Shown here piece by piece: positions 34,025 through 42,466 of a DNA stretch of 64,000 nt. The stretch is from NCBI GenBank assembly GCA_040766585.1, contig JAXGQE010000002.1:186001-250000 (forward strand), written 5' to 3'. Source of the stretch: JAXGQE01 sp040766585. GTDB lineage: Bacteria; Bacillota; SLNR01. The number at the start of each line of letters is the position of its first letter. Position 1 is the stretch's first letter. Made by a program: the position numbers and the translations under genes. The notes below the pieces were generated by a model. The model was not told the origin of the DNA, did not search any database, and saw only the letters and a list, made by a program, of their open reading frames with translations.

Positions 34025-34768
34025 GTGAGTGGGAATGATGAATACAAACACGGTTGCTGTGCATCGGAAAGACGATGTGATCCAGGCTGTTGTTCCGATG
34101 AGGCAGAGATGAACGCCATGGAAACGGATGCTGTATCCGGTAGCGATGTCCAAGGATGCGAAAATTGTTGCTCCGATCCTTATGGAGGGGCATCGTGTTG
34201 TGGAGGACATGAATGTGCCGCAGAAGATTCAAACGATACGAATTTCAGCGGCTGCTCAGGTGGATGCTGCAATGCAGTGACCATTGACCGGAAAATTGAG
34301 ATCCAATACCTCTATTTGGATCTGGCTAGCTGCCAAAGATGCATGGGCACGGACGAAATTCTCTCCGGAATCATACAGCAGATAAAACCTGCGTTTGAGA
34401 TGGGTGGTTTTACCATCGAGTATGCGAAGATTCAAATAGAGAATGAAGAAATGGCGAAAAACTATCGATTTGAATCATCTCCAACCATTCGTGTCAACGG
34501 ATCGGACATTATGATGAAGGTTAAGGAGAATAGCTGCGGATGCTGCAGCGATATTAGCAATACTGATGTGAATTGCCGAGTCTTTGAGTTCGACGGAATC
34601 GATTACGAGGTACCACCGACCAGAATGCTGAGGAAAGCTATCGTGGACGCCATATTGCATGCGGAACAAGATGATAAATTTCAATCAGAGTATGTCCTTC
34701 CGGAGAACTTAAAAAAATTTTTTGACGGAAAAAGTAAGATCAATAGTTGTGACTGCTGTAATGAATGA
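34025..34768 (+). CDS. Cys-rich N-terminus fused to DUF2703-like domain, arsenic operon
   Basis: A 247-residue protein in two parts. Residues 1-85 hold 14 cysteines in metallothionein-like clusters (GCC, RRC, PGCC, GCENCC, SCC, HEC, GCSGGCC). Residues 90-247 look like the DUF2703 domain, a thioredoxin-like fold seen in arsenic operons: YLYLDLASCQRCMGTDE with CxxC, FESSPTIRVNG for the cis-Pro strand, SCGCCSDISNTDVNC, and an end of NSCDCCNE. GTG at 34025 follows AGGAGG. Position between arsR and acr3 points to arsenite or antimonite binding or delivery to the pump. Chaperone activity is inferred. Confidence 0.75.
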   Translation: MSGNDEYKHGCCASERRCDPGCCSDEAEMNAMETDAVSGSDVQGCENCCSDPYGGASCCGGHECAAEDSNDTNFSGCSGGCCNAVTIDRKIEIQYLYLDLASCQRCMGTDEILSGIIQQIKPAFEMGGFTIEYAKIQIENEEMAKNYRFESSPTIRVNGSDIMMKVKENSCGCCSDISNTDVNCRVFEFDGIDYEVPPTRMLRKAIVDAILHAEQDDKFQSEYVLPENLKKFFDGKSKINSCDCCNE

Positions 34769-34816
34769 ATACAGGATATTGAAAGTTCTATAAATAGATC
34801 TTCAAGGAGTGTTTTT

Positions 34817-35884
34817 ATGGCGAAGGAAAAGAGCGCTTCAGGTATAGGTTTTTTTGAAAGATACCTAACGGTATGGGTATTGGCATGCATGATTGCCGGT
34901 GTATTGATTGGAAACTATCTACCTGGTATCCCTGCATTTTTAAGTCGCTTTGAATATGCACAAGTGTCTTTGCCCATCGCGGTGCTGATCTGGCTGATGA
35001 TCTATCCCATGATGCTGAAAGTGGATTTTCAAAGCATCCGAAATGTGGGGAAGAATCCGAAAGGGCTCTATGTAACCTGGGTTACCAACTGGCTGATTAA
35101 GCCGTTTACCATGTTCGGTATTGCCTGGGTGTTTTTCAATGTTGTATTTTCACGATGGATTCCGCAGGATTTGGCCACGGATTACCTGGCAGGAGCCATC
35201 CTGTTGGGGGCAGCCCCATGTACAGCCATGGTTTTTGTATGGAGTCATCTTACCAAGGGGGATGCAGCCTACACAGTCGTTCAGGTAGCAACGAATGATC
35301 TGATCATCCTGGGTGCGTTTACGCCCATTGTTGCATTCTTATTGGGTGTAAGCGGAATCCAGATTCCATGGGAGACTTTGATTCTATCGGTAGTCCTGTT
35401 CGTTGTCATTCCTTTGGCAGCGGGAATAGGGACTCGGAATTATCTTGTCAGGACAAAAGGGTTGGAATACTTTCAGCATGAATTCATTCCAAAATTCAAC
35501 CATATTACGGTGGCTGGTCTTCTTTTGACACTGATCATAATATTTTCTTTTCAAGGACCGGTCATTCTAGCCAATCCGCTGCATATCGTGCTTATTGCTG
35601 TTCCATTGACGATTCAAACCGTGCTGGTTTTCTTTATCGCCTATCTGGCAGCCAAAGTTTTGCTCTTGCCCCACAATATCGCTGCTCCTGCCGGTATGAT
35701 TGGTGCATCCAATTTTTTTGAGCTGGCTGTTGCGGTTGCGATTGCTCTTTTCGGCACCAACAGCCCTGTCGCGCTAGCGACCATCGTCGGTGTTTTGGTG
35801 GAAGTACCTGTCATGCTGATGCTGGTGAGGATCGCAAATGGAACTAAAAGCTGGTTTGAAGATGCCAAAGAAATATCTGGATAA
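34817..35884 (+). CDS. acr3: ACR3 family arsenite efflux transporter
   Basis: A 355-residue ten-helix carrier of the ACR3 (BASS superfamily) class that exports As(OH)3 using the proton gradient. Diagnostic segments: PIAVLIWLMIYPMMLKVDF near residue 55, WLIKPFTMFGIAWVFF near residue 95, and GAILLGAAPCTAMVFVWSHLTKGD near residue 132, whose Cys is the essential one of ACR3. AAGGAG precedes the ATG. It is the last gene of the ars operon and is followed by a hairpin terminator at 35970. Sequence identity to As(III) versus broader metalloid pumps is not separable here. Confidence 0.93.
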   Translation: MAKEKSASGIGFFERYLTVWVLACMIAGVLIGNYLPGIPAFLSRFEYAQVSLPIAVLIWLMIYPMMLKVDFQSIRNVGKNPKGLYVTWVTNWLIKPFTMFGIAWVFFNVVFSRWIPQDLATDYLAGAILLGAAPCTAMVFVWSHLTKGDAAYTVVQVATNDLIILGAFTPIVAFLLGVSGIQIPWETLILSVVLFVVIPLAAGIGTRNYLVRTKGLEYFQHEFIPKFNHITVAGLLLTLIIIFSFQGPVILANPLHIVLIAVPLTIQTVLVFFIAYLAAKVLLLPHNIAAPAGMIGASNFFELAVAVAIALFGTNSPVALATIVGVLVEVPVMLMLVRIANGTKSWFEDAKEISG

Positions 35885-35969
35885 GGCTCTATCATTAGGT
35901 GTAAGGGATAAGCAGTCTACAAAACGGATCAAGGCAAATCGCTTTGATAAACCTTCTGGACATGAAAAG

Positions 35970-36003
35970 AACCGGGATAGGCTTCAACCCTCTCCCGGTT
36001 TAT
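35970..36003. terminator. Bidirectional terminator after acr3
   Basis: AACCGGGA (35970-35977) and TCCCGGTT (35993-36000) form an 8-bp stem. It lies between acr3 (+) and the convergent DUF2202 gene (-). Confidence 0.75.
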
Positions 36004-36019
36004 TCATTGTAGTAATGAT

Positions 36020-36655
36020 CTATTTCAGCCTTTCCACCTGCTTTTGAAAAGCCATGAGATGACTTTGCGATCCCCGCATCAAGGCAGTGAATACATCTTC
36101 GACATTATCCGGGAGGTCATACTCTAGAAATTTTTCATACATAGCGATATTATCTATTTCCGCCTGTACTCCGGTTTCGGCGGCTTCCAATAAATCCGAC
36201 GGAATCACCCGATGATCCATGGAAGTATCTGCCGGAAAATCAATTCCATAGCTTTCATACACTTCATTTAAATAGGCTAAATGAGTTTCCTCAGACCGGA
36301 CAATATTCGAGTACGGAGTACGGTTCCCGAAATGATCGATAATGGTCAGGTATTCTCCCCGGGCCAGGTATTCATCCTGAACGGCATAAGTGAGCATATC
36401 CAAGATGGACAGGTTAGTATCAGCCATAGCGCCTGCCGCTCCGTATCCTTCCAGAGATAAAGTCAAGTCAGATATGGTCAGCGGGTCAGGATTCGGGTTT
36501 ATATCGTGTCCAACGGGAACAATGGGTTCGTTTTGGGAATCTTCAGTCTCTGCACATCCTGCCAGAAACAGTGAACTGCCGATGGCGATCAGGAGTAGGA
36601 GAACAATGGAAATTCTTGAATGAGATCGGAAAATCTGCCGTATTAATCGTATCAT
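36020..36655 (-). CDS. DUF2202 (ferritin-like) lipoprotein
   Basis: A 211-residue surface lipoprotein. The signal peptide ends with SSLFLAGC (lipobox LAGC near residue 34). After a Pro/Asn-rich linker, residues 80-211 form the DUF2202 ferritin-like four-helix bundle: MLTYAVQDEYLARGEYLTIIDHFG, then SEETHLAYLNEVYESYGI, then AAETGVQAEIDNIAMYEKFLEYDLP and SQSHLMAFQKQ, with Glu/His pairs placed like a di-iron site. ATG with GGGAGGAAA upstream. The role is unknown; an extracytoplasmic iron or oxidant function is a guess from the fold. Confidence 0.85.
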   Translation of the reverse strand: MIRLIRQIFRSHSRISIVLLLLIAIGSSLFLAGCAETEDSQNEPIVPVGHDINPNPDPLTISDLTLSLEGYGAAGAMADTNLSILDMLTYAVQDEYLARGEYLTIIDHFGNRTPYSNIVRSEETHLAYLNEVYESYGIDFPADTSMDHRVIPSDLLEAAETGVQAEIDNIAMYEKFLEYDLPDNVEDVFTALMRGSQSHLMAFQKQVERLK

Positions 36656-36737
36656 TATGGTTTCCTCCCGGTTTTGAAACCATTGTAAATCATGAATGTG
36701 TTGAAAACGTGAAGATTATTTAAAGAATTGGATGAAT

Positions 36738-37940
36738 CTAATCTACAGTGCTGCTGTGGAATTGGATTTTTTCCAGATAGAATTGATTTCGAGCTTCAAT
36801 AAAGTCACTCAGATCCACATCCGATACAGCAAGTGAGCTTTTTTCCGGATTCCAGAAATGCCACCATTCCAGGTTACTGACTGTAAACCCAACGGAATTC
36901 ATGGTATCGATCAGATAGCTCCGATTTTCCAAAACGTTTTGTGAGAGATCAGAAAAATCTGCATGGGCTTTTTCTGAAAAGTCATCAAATCCTGTAGGCA
37001 TCGGTATTTCCTGCAGATTCTGGTTCACCAGGGTAATATCCACCGCAATTCCTTTGGCATGCTGAGAGTATTTGGAAGGTGCTGGGACATATTGTTTCAA
37101 ATGGTCGGGGGTGGCATTGTGCAAAGACCACTGAACTTCCACGGGACGGTATCCGTCCCAGATTTTCAAAGCATAGCCGTCAACCCGGAATTTCTCGCAG
37201 GCTCGGAGAAGTTTGTAAGCGGTTTCGATCTCCAAGAGGCAGAGGGGAACTTCATAATGAGAGACGCCGGTAAAATTGTCAGTTGTGGCATATTTCAAGT
37301 CAATCAGAATCGTGGGGTCCATAGCGGCAATCTCAACAAGCCCTTTGTATTCAAACAGAGGGGGAGGAATGTCCAACGGATTTAAACGAGCTTCTGGATT
37401 TGTCAGACGAGGCATCATTTTTTCAGCCTCGGCCAAGACCAGGGTGTTTTTCGGGAGAATGAGAGCGTTCTCTGTATCCATCAATCCATGGGCGTAGGCG
37501 TTGAGAATATCTTCGGAAAAACGGCTGCTAGCTTCAGACAAATCAAAAATCTGCCACCGATAGTGGTCGGGGTTAATCGAGTGTTTTTCCCCTAGGACAT
37601 TCATCAAGATATGGGCGCAGACCTCTCGGGTCATTGGATCATCCGGGTCTGTCCCTGCTGTAATATATCCTCGCGTGGATGCAATATCCACGGCCTTATC
37701 GATAGAACTCAAAGATCCTGCTTGGGGATCTGTTTCTTTTAGAAGTAACCAGATGAAACTGCCGACAGATAACGGTTGATCCGGGTCTATGGTTGGCTCC
37801 GGACTCACGGGTATCAAAGTACATGAGCTAAAAAGGGGAACAAGTAGAACAGCAATCAGGCAATACAAAGCAATCCGATGCTTCCACGGAAGGATCGGTG
37901 CGGAAGGGTAAGCATGTTTTCCATGACTATTTATGATCAT
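36738..37940 (-). CDS. Lipoprotein with SLH-like repeats and VanX-type D-Ala-D-Ala dipeptidase domain
   Basis: A 400-residue secreted lipoprotein (lipobox LFSSC). Residues 45-180 resemble degenerate SLH repeats, for example FDLSEASSRFSEDILNAYAHGLMD followed by ILPKNTLVLAEAEKMMPRL. Residues 200-375 are an M15D VanX-like domain with LIDLKYATTDNFTG, KIWDGYRPVEVQ, the zinc motif SQHAKGIAVDI (SxHxxGxAxD) and EWWHFW (catalytic Glu and zinc His). VanX enzymes hydrolyse D-Ala-D-Ala; outside vancomycin clusters relatives act in wall dipeptide recycling. I chose the ATG at 37940 with AAGGAG upstream. Being surface-anchored, it probably acts on wall-derived D-dipeptides. Confidence 0.82.
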   Translation of the reverse strand: MIINSHGKHAYPSAPILPWKHRIALYCLIAVLLVPLFSSCTLIPVSPEPTIDPDQPLSVGSFIWLLLKETDPQAGSLSSIDKAVDIASTRGYITAGTDPDDPMTREVCAHILMNVLGEKHSINPDHYRWQIFDLSEASSRFSEDILNAYAHGLMDTENALILPKNTLVLAEAEKMMPRLTNPEARLNPLDIPPPLFEYKGLVEIAAMDPTILIDLKYATTDNFTGVSHYEVPLCLLEIETAYKLLRACEKFRVDGYALKIWDGYRPVEVQWSLHNATPDHLKQYVPAPSKYSQHAKGIAVDITLVNQNLQEIPMPTGFDDFSEKAHADFSDLSQNVLENRSYLIDTMNSVGFTVSNLEWWHFWNPEKSSLAVSDVDLSDFIEARNQFYLEKIQFHSSTVD

Positions 37941-38326
37941 TTTGATCACGCTCCTTGCATACAATTTCATTGTATCAGATTATGGACCCCCATCACAACG
38001 AATGCATCGGGACGATGGCCATAAAACCTGAATTATGCGAGTTGATCCAACACGGGTCCGGTATGCATGACTGAAATTCGATAAAAAAGTTTCACGGTTT
38101 ATGGGTGGTGGACCCAATTGGTTGCACACAACCCCGGGGTAGATATTCCGAATGGGAAGAAAGCACAGGAATCCGTGCTTTATGATCCGGCCCTTTATGA
38201 CTGGATCCTTGGGGTCGATGCCCTTAGACTGTGGTATGGTATACTATAGGTAGTTGATAATGGACAATGATTTCAATGAAAACCCGATTCATGTTGAATA
38301 TTACTGTATGATTGGGGGTATCCACA
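37941..38326. other. Divergent intergenic region before copB
   Basis: About 385 bases between the divergent VanX-like lipoprotein and copB genes. A TATACT element at about 38240 could be a -10 for copB, but the -35 is unclear. I see no CsoR- or CopY-type operator that I could name, and no coding sequence. Confidence 0.35.
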
Positions 38327-40405
38327 GTGGATATGAACGACCGTACTCACCGGTCGAAAGGCCATAACCACTCTTCATCAGGGCATGGGGAAGGAAAATC
38401 CCCATCCAGCCCCATGGACCATCCAAAGATGTCCCACAACAAGCATGCCGGACATGATCCGGGGATGTTTCGCGATAAATTCTGGTTATCGCTGCTGATG
38501 TCACTGCCTGTTCTCTTCTGGTCAGAGCATATTCAGATGCTTCTGGGTTTCCGTGCTCCTCAATTCCCGGGATCTAACCTTATTGCTCCTCTCCTCAGTA
38601 CAGTTATATTCTTTTATGGTGGATGGGTTTTTATTCAAGGAGCTGTTCGAGAACTGAGAAACAGGCTTCCGGGTATGATGACCCTGATTTCACTGGCGAT
38701 TGCCGTTGCTTTCTTATTCTCTTGGGTCGTGCTTTTGGGTTTGGTTCAGGCGGAGGCTCTCTGGTGGGAACTGGCGACATTAATTACCATCATGCTATTG
38801 GGGCACTGGATGGAAATGAGATCGGTAGCCCAGGCGCAGGGTGCGCTGCAGGAGATCGAAAAACTACTTCCGGATACAGCGACCCGCATCACTGATAAGG
38901 GCGAAGAGCAAGTTTCGGTTCATGATTTGCAAAAAGGCGATCGAATCCTGGTTCGCCCCGGGGAAAACATTCCTGCGGACGGAATAATCCAAAAAGGTGA
39001 AAGTGATGTGGATGAGTCTATCCTGACGGGTGAGTCGCGACTGGTTACAAAACAGGTGGATGATGAGGTTATCGCCGGTACCCGAAACGGGGATGGCTCA
39101 CTGCAGGTTGAGGTAACCGGAATCGGAGAGGATACTAAATTATCCGGCATTATGCGCCTTGTTTTAGAGGCTCAAGACTCCCGCTCCCGAGCACAGAATC
39201 TGGCGGATCGGGCAGCACAGATGCTAACCGGGGTAGCCATTTTTTCGGGGATTGCCACCTGGATTGCCTGGCGGTATCTCGGTATGCCCATCGATTTTAC
39301 CATTGTCCGGGTTGTGACGGTGCTGGTTATCGCCTGCCCCCATGCACTGGGGTTGGCAGTTCCGCTGGTAGTGGCCATATCCACAACCATGGGTGCGAAA
39401 AATGGACTCCTGGTAAGGGAGCGATTGGGTTTGGAAGAAGCGAGAAATCTGGATGTGGTTGTGTTTGATAAAACTGGAACATTGACATTGGGTGAATTCC
39501 GGGTGGTTTCAATGACAGTTGGAGGCGGAGTAACCGAAGACGAAGCTCTCCAAATGGCAGCATCCATCGAAGTCAACTCAGAGCATCCCATCGCTCGGGG
39601 GATAATCCAGTCAGCTCAGGAGAAAGGGATAGAAATTCTAGAAGTCGATAAATTCCAGGCCATGAGCGGGAAGGGGGTTTCTGCGGTTCTGTCCGGATCC
39701 GAATATATGTTGGGTGGCTCCGGATTGATCAAATCTCAGGATGCTCATCTTTCAGAAATATTGGAAGAAGAAGCCAAAAAAGCTGATCGCTTGGGACATA
39801 CGGCCATCTATCTGCTGCGGGATAATCAGGTACTGGCGGTGTTTTCCGTGGCGGATGCCATCCGGAAAGAAAGCCGGGAAGCCGTTGACAATCTTCAGAA
39901 AAATGGTATCGAAGTGGCCATGCTCACCGGCGACGCTCAGGCTGTGGCGGATGCTGTGGCAGAAGAACTGGGAATCAATCAGGTCTTTGCCGAAGTTCTG
40001 CCGGAGGACAAAGCATCCAAGGTGAGAGAGCTTCAGAAAACAGGTAAAAAAGTAGCCATGGTGGGGGATGGAGTCAATGATGCGCCTGCCCTGGCGACCG
40101 CGGACATAGGAATTGCTGTAGGTGCAGGTACGGATGTGGCGGTGGAAACCGGTCATATCGTTCTTGTTCGCTCGGATCCGAGGGATGTGTCTCGTATTAT
40201 CACCCTATCAAAAGCCACTCATCGCAAAATGGTTCAAAACCTCTGGTGGGCAGCCGGATACAATATTGCAGCCATCCCGCTGGCAGCTGGGGTTCTCATA
40301 GGACGAGGTATTTTGCTGACTCCGGCTGTCGGTGCTGTTTTGATGTCGGCCAGCACGGTCATTGTGGTCATCAATGCACAATTGCTGAGAAGAACCGTCC
40401 TATAA
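38327..40405 (+). CDS. copB: Copper-translocating P-type ATPase, CopB type
   Basis: A 692-residue P1B-type heavy-metal ATPase. The N-terminus is His-rich (HRSKGHNHSSSGHGEG, HPKMSHNKHAGHD) and has no CxxC HMA domain. Core motifs: TGES near residue 225, the metal-gate CPHALGLAVP in helix 6 near residue 335, DKTGTLT near residue 380, HP in SEHPIARG, and GDGVNDAPAL near residue 585. The CPH motif plus His-rich tail defines the P1B-3 group, usually Cu(II)/Ag exporters. Start is taken as GTG 38327 after GGGGG; ATG 38333 is an alternative. A 25-codon membrane peptide gene follows. Confidence 0.9.
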   Translation: MDMNDRTHRSKGHNHSSSGHGEGKSPSSPMDHPKMSHNKHAGHDPGMFRDKFWLSLLMSLPVLFWSEHIQMLLGFRAPQFPGSNLIAPLLSTVIFFYGGWVFIQGAVRELRNRLPGMMTLISLAIAVAFLFSWVVLLGLVQAEALWWELATLITIMLLGHWMEMRSVAQAQGALQEIEKLLPDTATRITDKGEEQVSVHDLQKGDRILVRPGENIPADGIIQKGESDVDESILTGESRLVTKQVDDEVIAGTRNGDGSLQVEVTGIGEDTKLSGIMRLVLEAQDSRSRAQNLADRAAQMLTGVAIFSGIATWIAWRYLGMPIDFTIVRVVTVLVIACPHALGLAVPLVVAISTTMGAKNGLLVRERLGLEEARNLDVVVFDKTGTLTLGEFRVVSMTVGGGVTEDEALQMAASIEVNSEHPIARGIIQSAQEKGIEILEVDKFQAMSGKGVSAVLSGSEYMLGGSGLIKSQDAHLSEILEEEAKKADRLGHTAIYLLRDNQVLAVFSVADAIRKESREAVDNLQKNGIEVAMLTGDAQAVADAVAEELGINQVFAEVLPEDKASKVRELQKTGKKVAMVGDGVNDAPALATADIGIAVGAGTDVAVETGHIVLVRSDPRDVSRIITLSKATHRKMVQNLWWAAGYNIAAIPLAAGVLIGRGILLTPAVGAVLMSASTVIVVINAQLLRRTVL

Positions 40406-40426
40406 AGTTACAAAGGAGGCGATCAG

Positions 40427-40504
40427 GTGATTAACAGAATCATTTACTTAATCGGATTGGCCGTGGTTGTGTATGTGATCCTGCGATTTCTTGGGATTCT
40501 GTAG
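40427..40504 (+). CDS. 25-residue single-helix membrane peptide downstream of copB
   Basis: A GTG at 40427, preceded by AAAGGAGG at the ideal distance, opens a 25-codon frame to TAG at 40502-40504. The product begins INRIIYLIGLAVVVYVIL and ends RFLGIL, a single hydrophobic helix with two Arg flanks. It lies 21 bases after copB, so it is probably in the same transcript. Such micro-proteins often tune a transporter, but here that is only inference. Its short size means ordinary gene finders may miss it. Confidence 0.65.
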   Translation: MINRIIYLIGLAVVVYVILRFLGIL

Positions 40505-40621
40505 AATTGAAATCCCTGATTCTAGGATCATTGATCGAGATGGAAACTGATGTATCGGAAGAAGCAGTCTGGGATGACTGGACACCATGATGATACTCCA
40601 TGCAGGTTATGGAACTTTCAA

Positions 40622-40651
40622 TTGTCTATCCGGTGCAGGCTGATGTATAAT
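40622..40651 (+). promoter_or_regulatory. Promoter of the tRNA-Ala gene
   Basis: TTGTCT (40622-40627) and TATAAT (40646-40651) are separated by 18 bases and end 17 bases before the tRNA. Confidence 0.65.
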
Positions 40652-40668
40652 AAGAACAAAGCTGAAAA

Positions 40669-40744
40669 GGGCCTGTAGCTCAGCTGGGAGAGCGTACGGT
40701 TCGCATCCGTAAGGTCGAGGGTTCGATCCCCTTCAGGTCCACCA
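40669..40744 (+). tRNA. tRNA-Ala (anticodon CGC)
   Basis: A 76-base gene that folds as a cloverleaf: acceptor stem GGGCCTG with CAGGTCC, D-arm GCTC-AGCTGGGA-GAGC, anticodon arm TACGG-TTCGCAT-CCGTA with anticodon CGC, variable loop AGGTC, T-arm GAGGG-TTCGATC-CCCTT, and an encoded CCA end. The third acceptor pair is G-T (G3:U70), the main alanine identity element, confirming Ala for codon GCG. A promoter and a terminator flank it. Confidence 0.96.
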
Positions 40745-40759
40745 AGAGTAATACCATTG

Positions 40760-40798
40760 ATTGATAACGAGTATGTTATCAATTAGTGGTTTTTTTTG
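40760..40798 (+). terminator. Rho-independent terminator after tRNA-Ala
   Basis: ATTGATAAC (40760-40768) and GTTATCAAT (40775-40783) form a 9-bp perfect stem, followed by TAGTGG and eight T residues. Confidence 0.8.
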
Positions 40799-41546
40799 TT
40801 CTAAATTCCTTTTAAGACCATATTTTATGATTTTATGTAGACTATTTGCTTTAGTTATTGAATATTAATTTTGAAGTTTTTTATGTTTCGATTTCTATAG
40901 CCATGTGTGCAACCTCAAATCGTTTGAAATTTGGCAGGAGTGTACATTTTTTAGGTAATCGTAAAACAAATGAAGTAATCGTTGAACATGAGAGTTTTGG
41001 GTAAACTTGTTCCTGTAGACGTATCACGTTGAGACGGTTGTCTTGATGTCAAGGATGAAAGAGTGAGTGTGTGCAAAAGGCTTGAAATAAGGGGATTTGC
41101 ATTTTTCACTGTTCGGAAACCGGTGCTCGGAACTGTGATTTTATCGGTTCGTGGGAACAAGTCCAAGTATGCAATATTGAGTGCGACAGAGCAGATTAGA
41201 TGTCAGTGTTTAATGAGTGGTCAGTTTGGATAACATGGGTTTGTGAGTGATCGATTTAGATGTTTTTCGGATTTTCCGGGGTTGAGTGGTCAGGTTGGAT
41301 GAATGTTGAACTAAATGAAGTGTTAAGGAGTTTTGCAATCCCTATTAATGGTATCTGCTGACGACTTGGATTTGGCAAAACATTTATTGTCAGTCTGCAA
41401 TGGAGTTACTGATTGTCGAACCCTTTTGAATTAAGTCGTTACGCTGGAATGAATCACAGATAGGCGCTGGCAATCAAGAAGTAAGAAACACGCGAAGGTC
41501 AAAACCAAAATGATTATCCTGTTGAGGTTACGATACTCATAATTAA
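40799..41546. other. Non-coding, low-GC stretch with IS-like relics
   Basis: About 750 bases with no supported gene. The AT content is clearly higher than in neighbouring genes from 40800 to 40960. It contains the repeats at 41214-41300, and short frames only. Appearance and repeats suggest a decayed mobile element next to the tRNA gene; I could not find matching ends or a transposase. Confidence 0.4.
41214..41300. repeat. Three imperfect direct repeats, IS21-end-like
   Basis: TGAGTGGTCAGTTTGGAT (41214-41231), TGAGTGATCGATTTAGAT (41244-41261) and TGAGTGGTCAGGTTGGAT (41283-41300) are imperfect direct copies of an 18-base unit. Multiple terminal repeats containing GTGGTCA are typical of IS21-family ends, where transposase binds, but no istA or istB gene is present. 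Confidence 0.5.
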
Positions 41547-41579
41547 TGAACCCCGCACTCTATCTCAATGCGGGGTTCA
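41547..41579 (-). terminator. Probable terminator of the minus-strand membrane protein gene
   Basis: TGAACCCCGCA (41547-41557) and TGCGGGGTTCA (41569-41579) form an 11-bp perfect stem. It lies 109 bases downstream of the stop of the minus-strand membrane protein gene; the tract after it on that strand is TTAATTA, only moderately T-rich. Confidence 0.55.
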
Positions 41580-41687
41580 ATCTGTCAGGAAATTGCTAGG
41601 AACTGTCAGTGAGTTTTAAGTCATGAAGCAGGGGAAAAATGATTCAGACTGGAGTCTACGGACATCAGATTTCGAAGCAAGTTACAG

Positions 41688-42434
41688 TTATTCCTTCTTC
41701 GTAGGCTTACTCTGCTCGTGCTGGTTCACTTTTTGCCCATCGTCAATTGGTTTGAAGTTTCTAATCCTTCCTATTCCTAATCCAATCATTGGGATACCGA
41801 GGATATAGACAAGAGCCCCTCTATTATGTTTGATCCAATCGGGTAATGACATCATTACAAATTCTTCATAGTTGAAGATTATTATGAACAGAACCAACCC
41901 AATGACATTCGCCAAATAGAATTTCCAAAAATCACTGTTTGCCATTTTAGTCGATCCCACAACCTGCCAGACAATGATGATTAGCACCACTATGACCAAA
42001 ACACCACCGGGTACACTGCCATTGGTTGCGATTCTTACTAACAGTAGGATCATGCTTGGTACCAGCATGTGTGCCAGATAGATGGTATGCTTTTTTTCAG
42101 TTACCATTCTTCGTATACCAAAGCCAAAAAGGGGGGCAATCAGCACAAATAATATCCCCTGATAGTTCAGCATCCAGTGCCAGTCAAACCAGATTTCTCC
42201 GTGCTGCCGAAATAGTATGATGGACATAAAGATCAGCAAACCCAAAACGTTGGCCACATAGTATCTTGGGGTATTATCTATAGGATACGCCAGGTTCACT
42301 ATGATTTCCCAAATAAATATTAGCAGGATTATATGAAAAAGTTGTATTCTTAATCCAAACACCAGAAATACCAAAAGGATACTGCTTAAACCCAATAGGT
42401 GAATAAGATATCGGGCGCGCATTTTTTTATCCAT
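41688..42434 (-). CDS. Multi-pass membrane protein of unknown function
   Basis: A 248-residue protein with about seven or eight hydrophobic helices, for example LIHLLGLSSILLVFLVFGL at the N-terminus and VLVIVVLIIIVWQVVG in the middle. Two similar units seem present: YYVANVLGLLIFMSIILFRQHGEIWFDWHW and FYLANVIGLVLFIIIFNYEEFVMMSLPDW, each followed by a G-x-G-I/L-x-R loop, so it may be an internal duplication. The C-terminus is a charged tail (QHEQSKPTKKE). ATG with GAGGGGGA upstream. I recognise no family. Confidence 0.65.
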   Translation of the reverse strand: MDKKMRARYLIHLLGLSSILLVFLVFGLRIQLFHIILLIFIWEIIVNLAYPIDNTPRYYVANVLGLLIFMSIILFRQHGEIWFDWHWMLNYQGILFVLIAPLFGFGIRRMVTEKKHTIYLAHMLVPSMILLLVRIATNGSVPGGVLVIVVLIIIVWQVVGSTKMANSDFWKFYLANVIGLVLFIIIFNYEEFVMMSLPDWIKHNRGALVYILGIPMIGLGIGRIRNFKPIDDGQKVNQHEQSKPTKKE

Positions 42435-42466
42435 TCAACTGTCCCCCTCAGCAACATCGGCTTCCA

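Noticed and set aside
35838..36047. 69-codon open frame overlapping the end of acr3
   Set aside because: Out-of-frame overlap with a clear gene and a terminator hairpin lies inside it.
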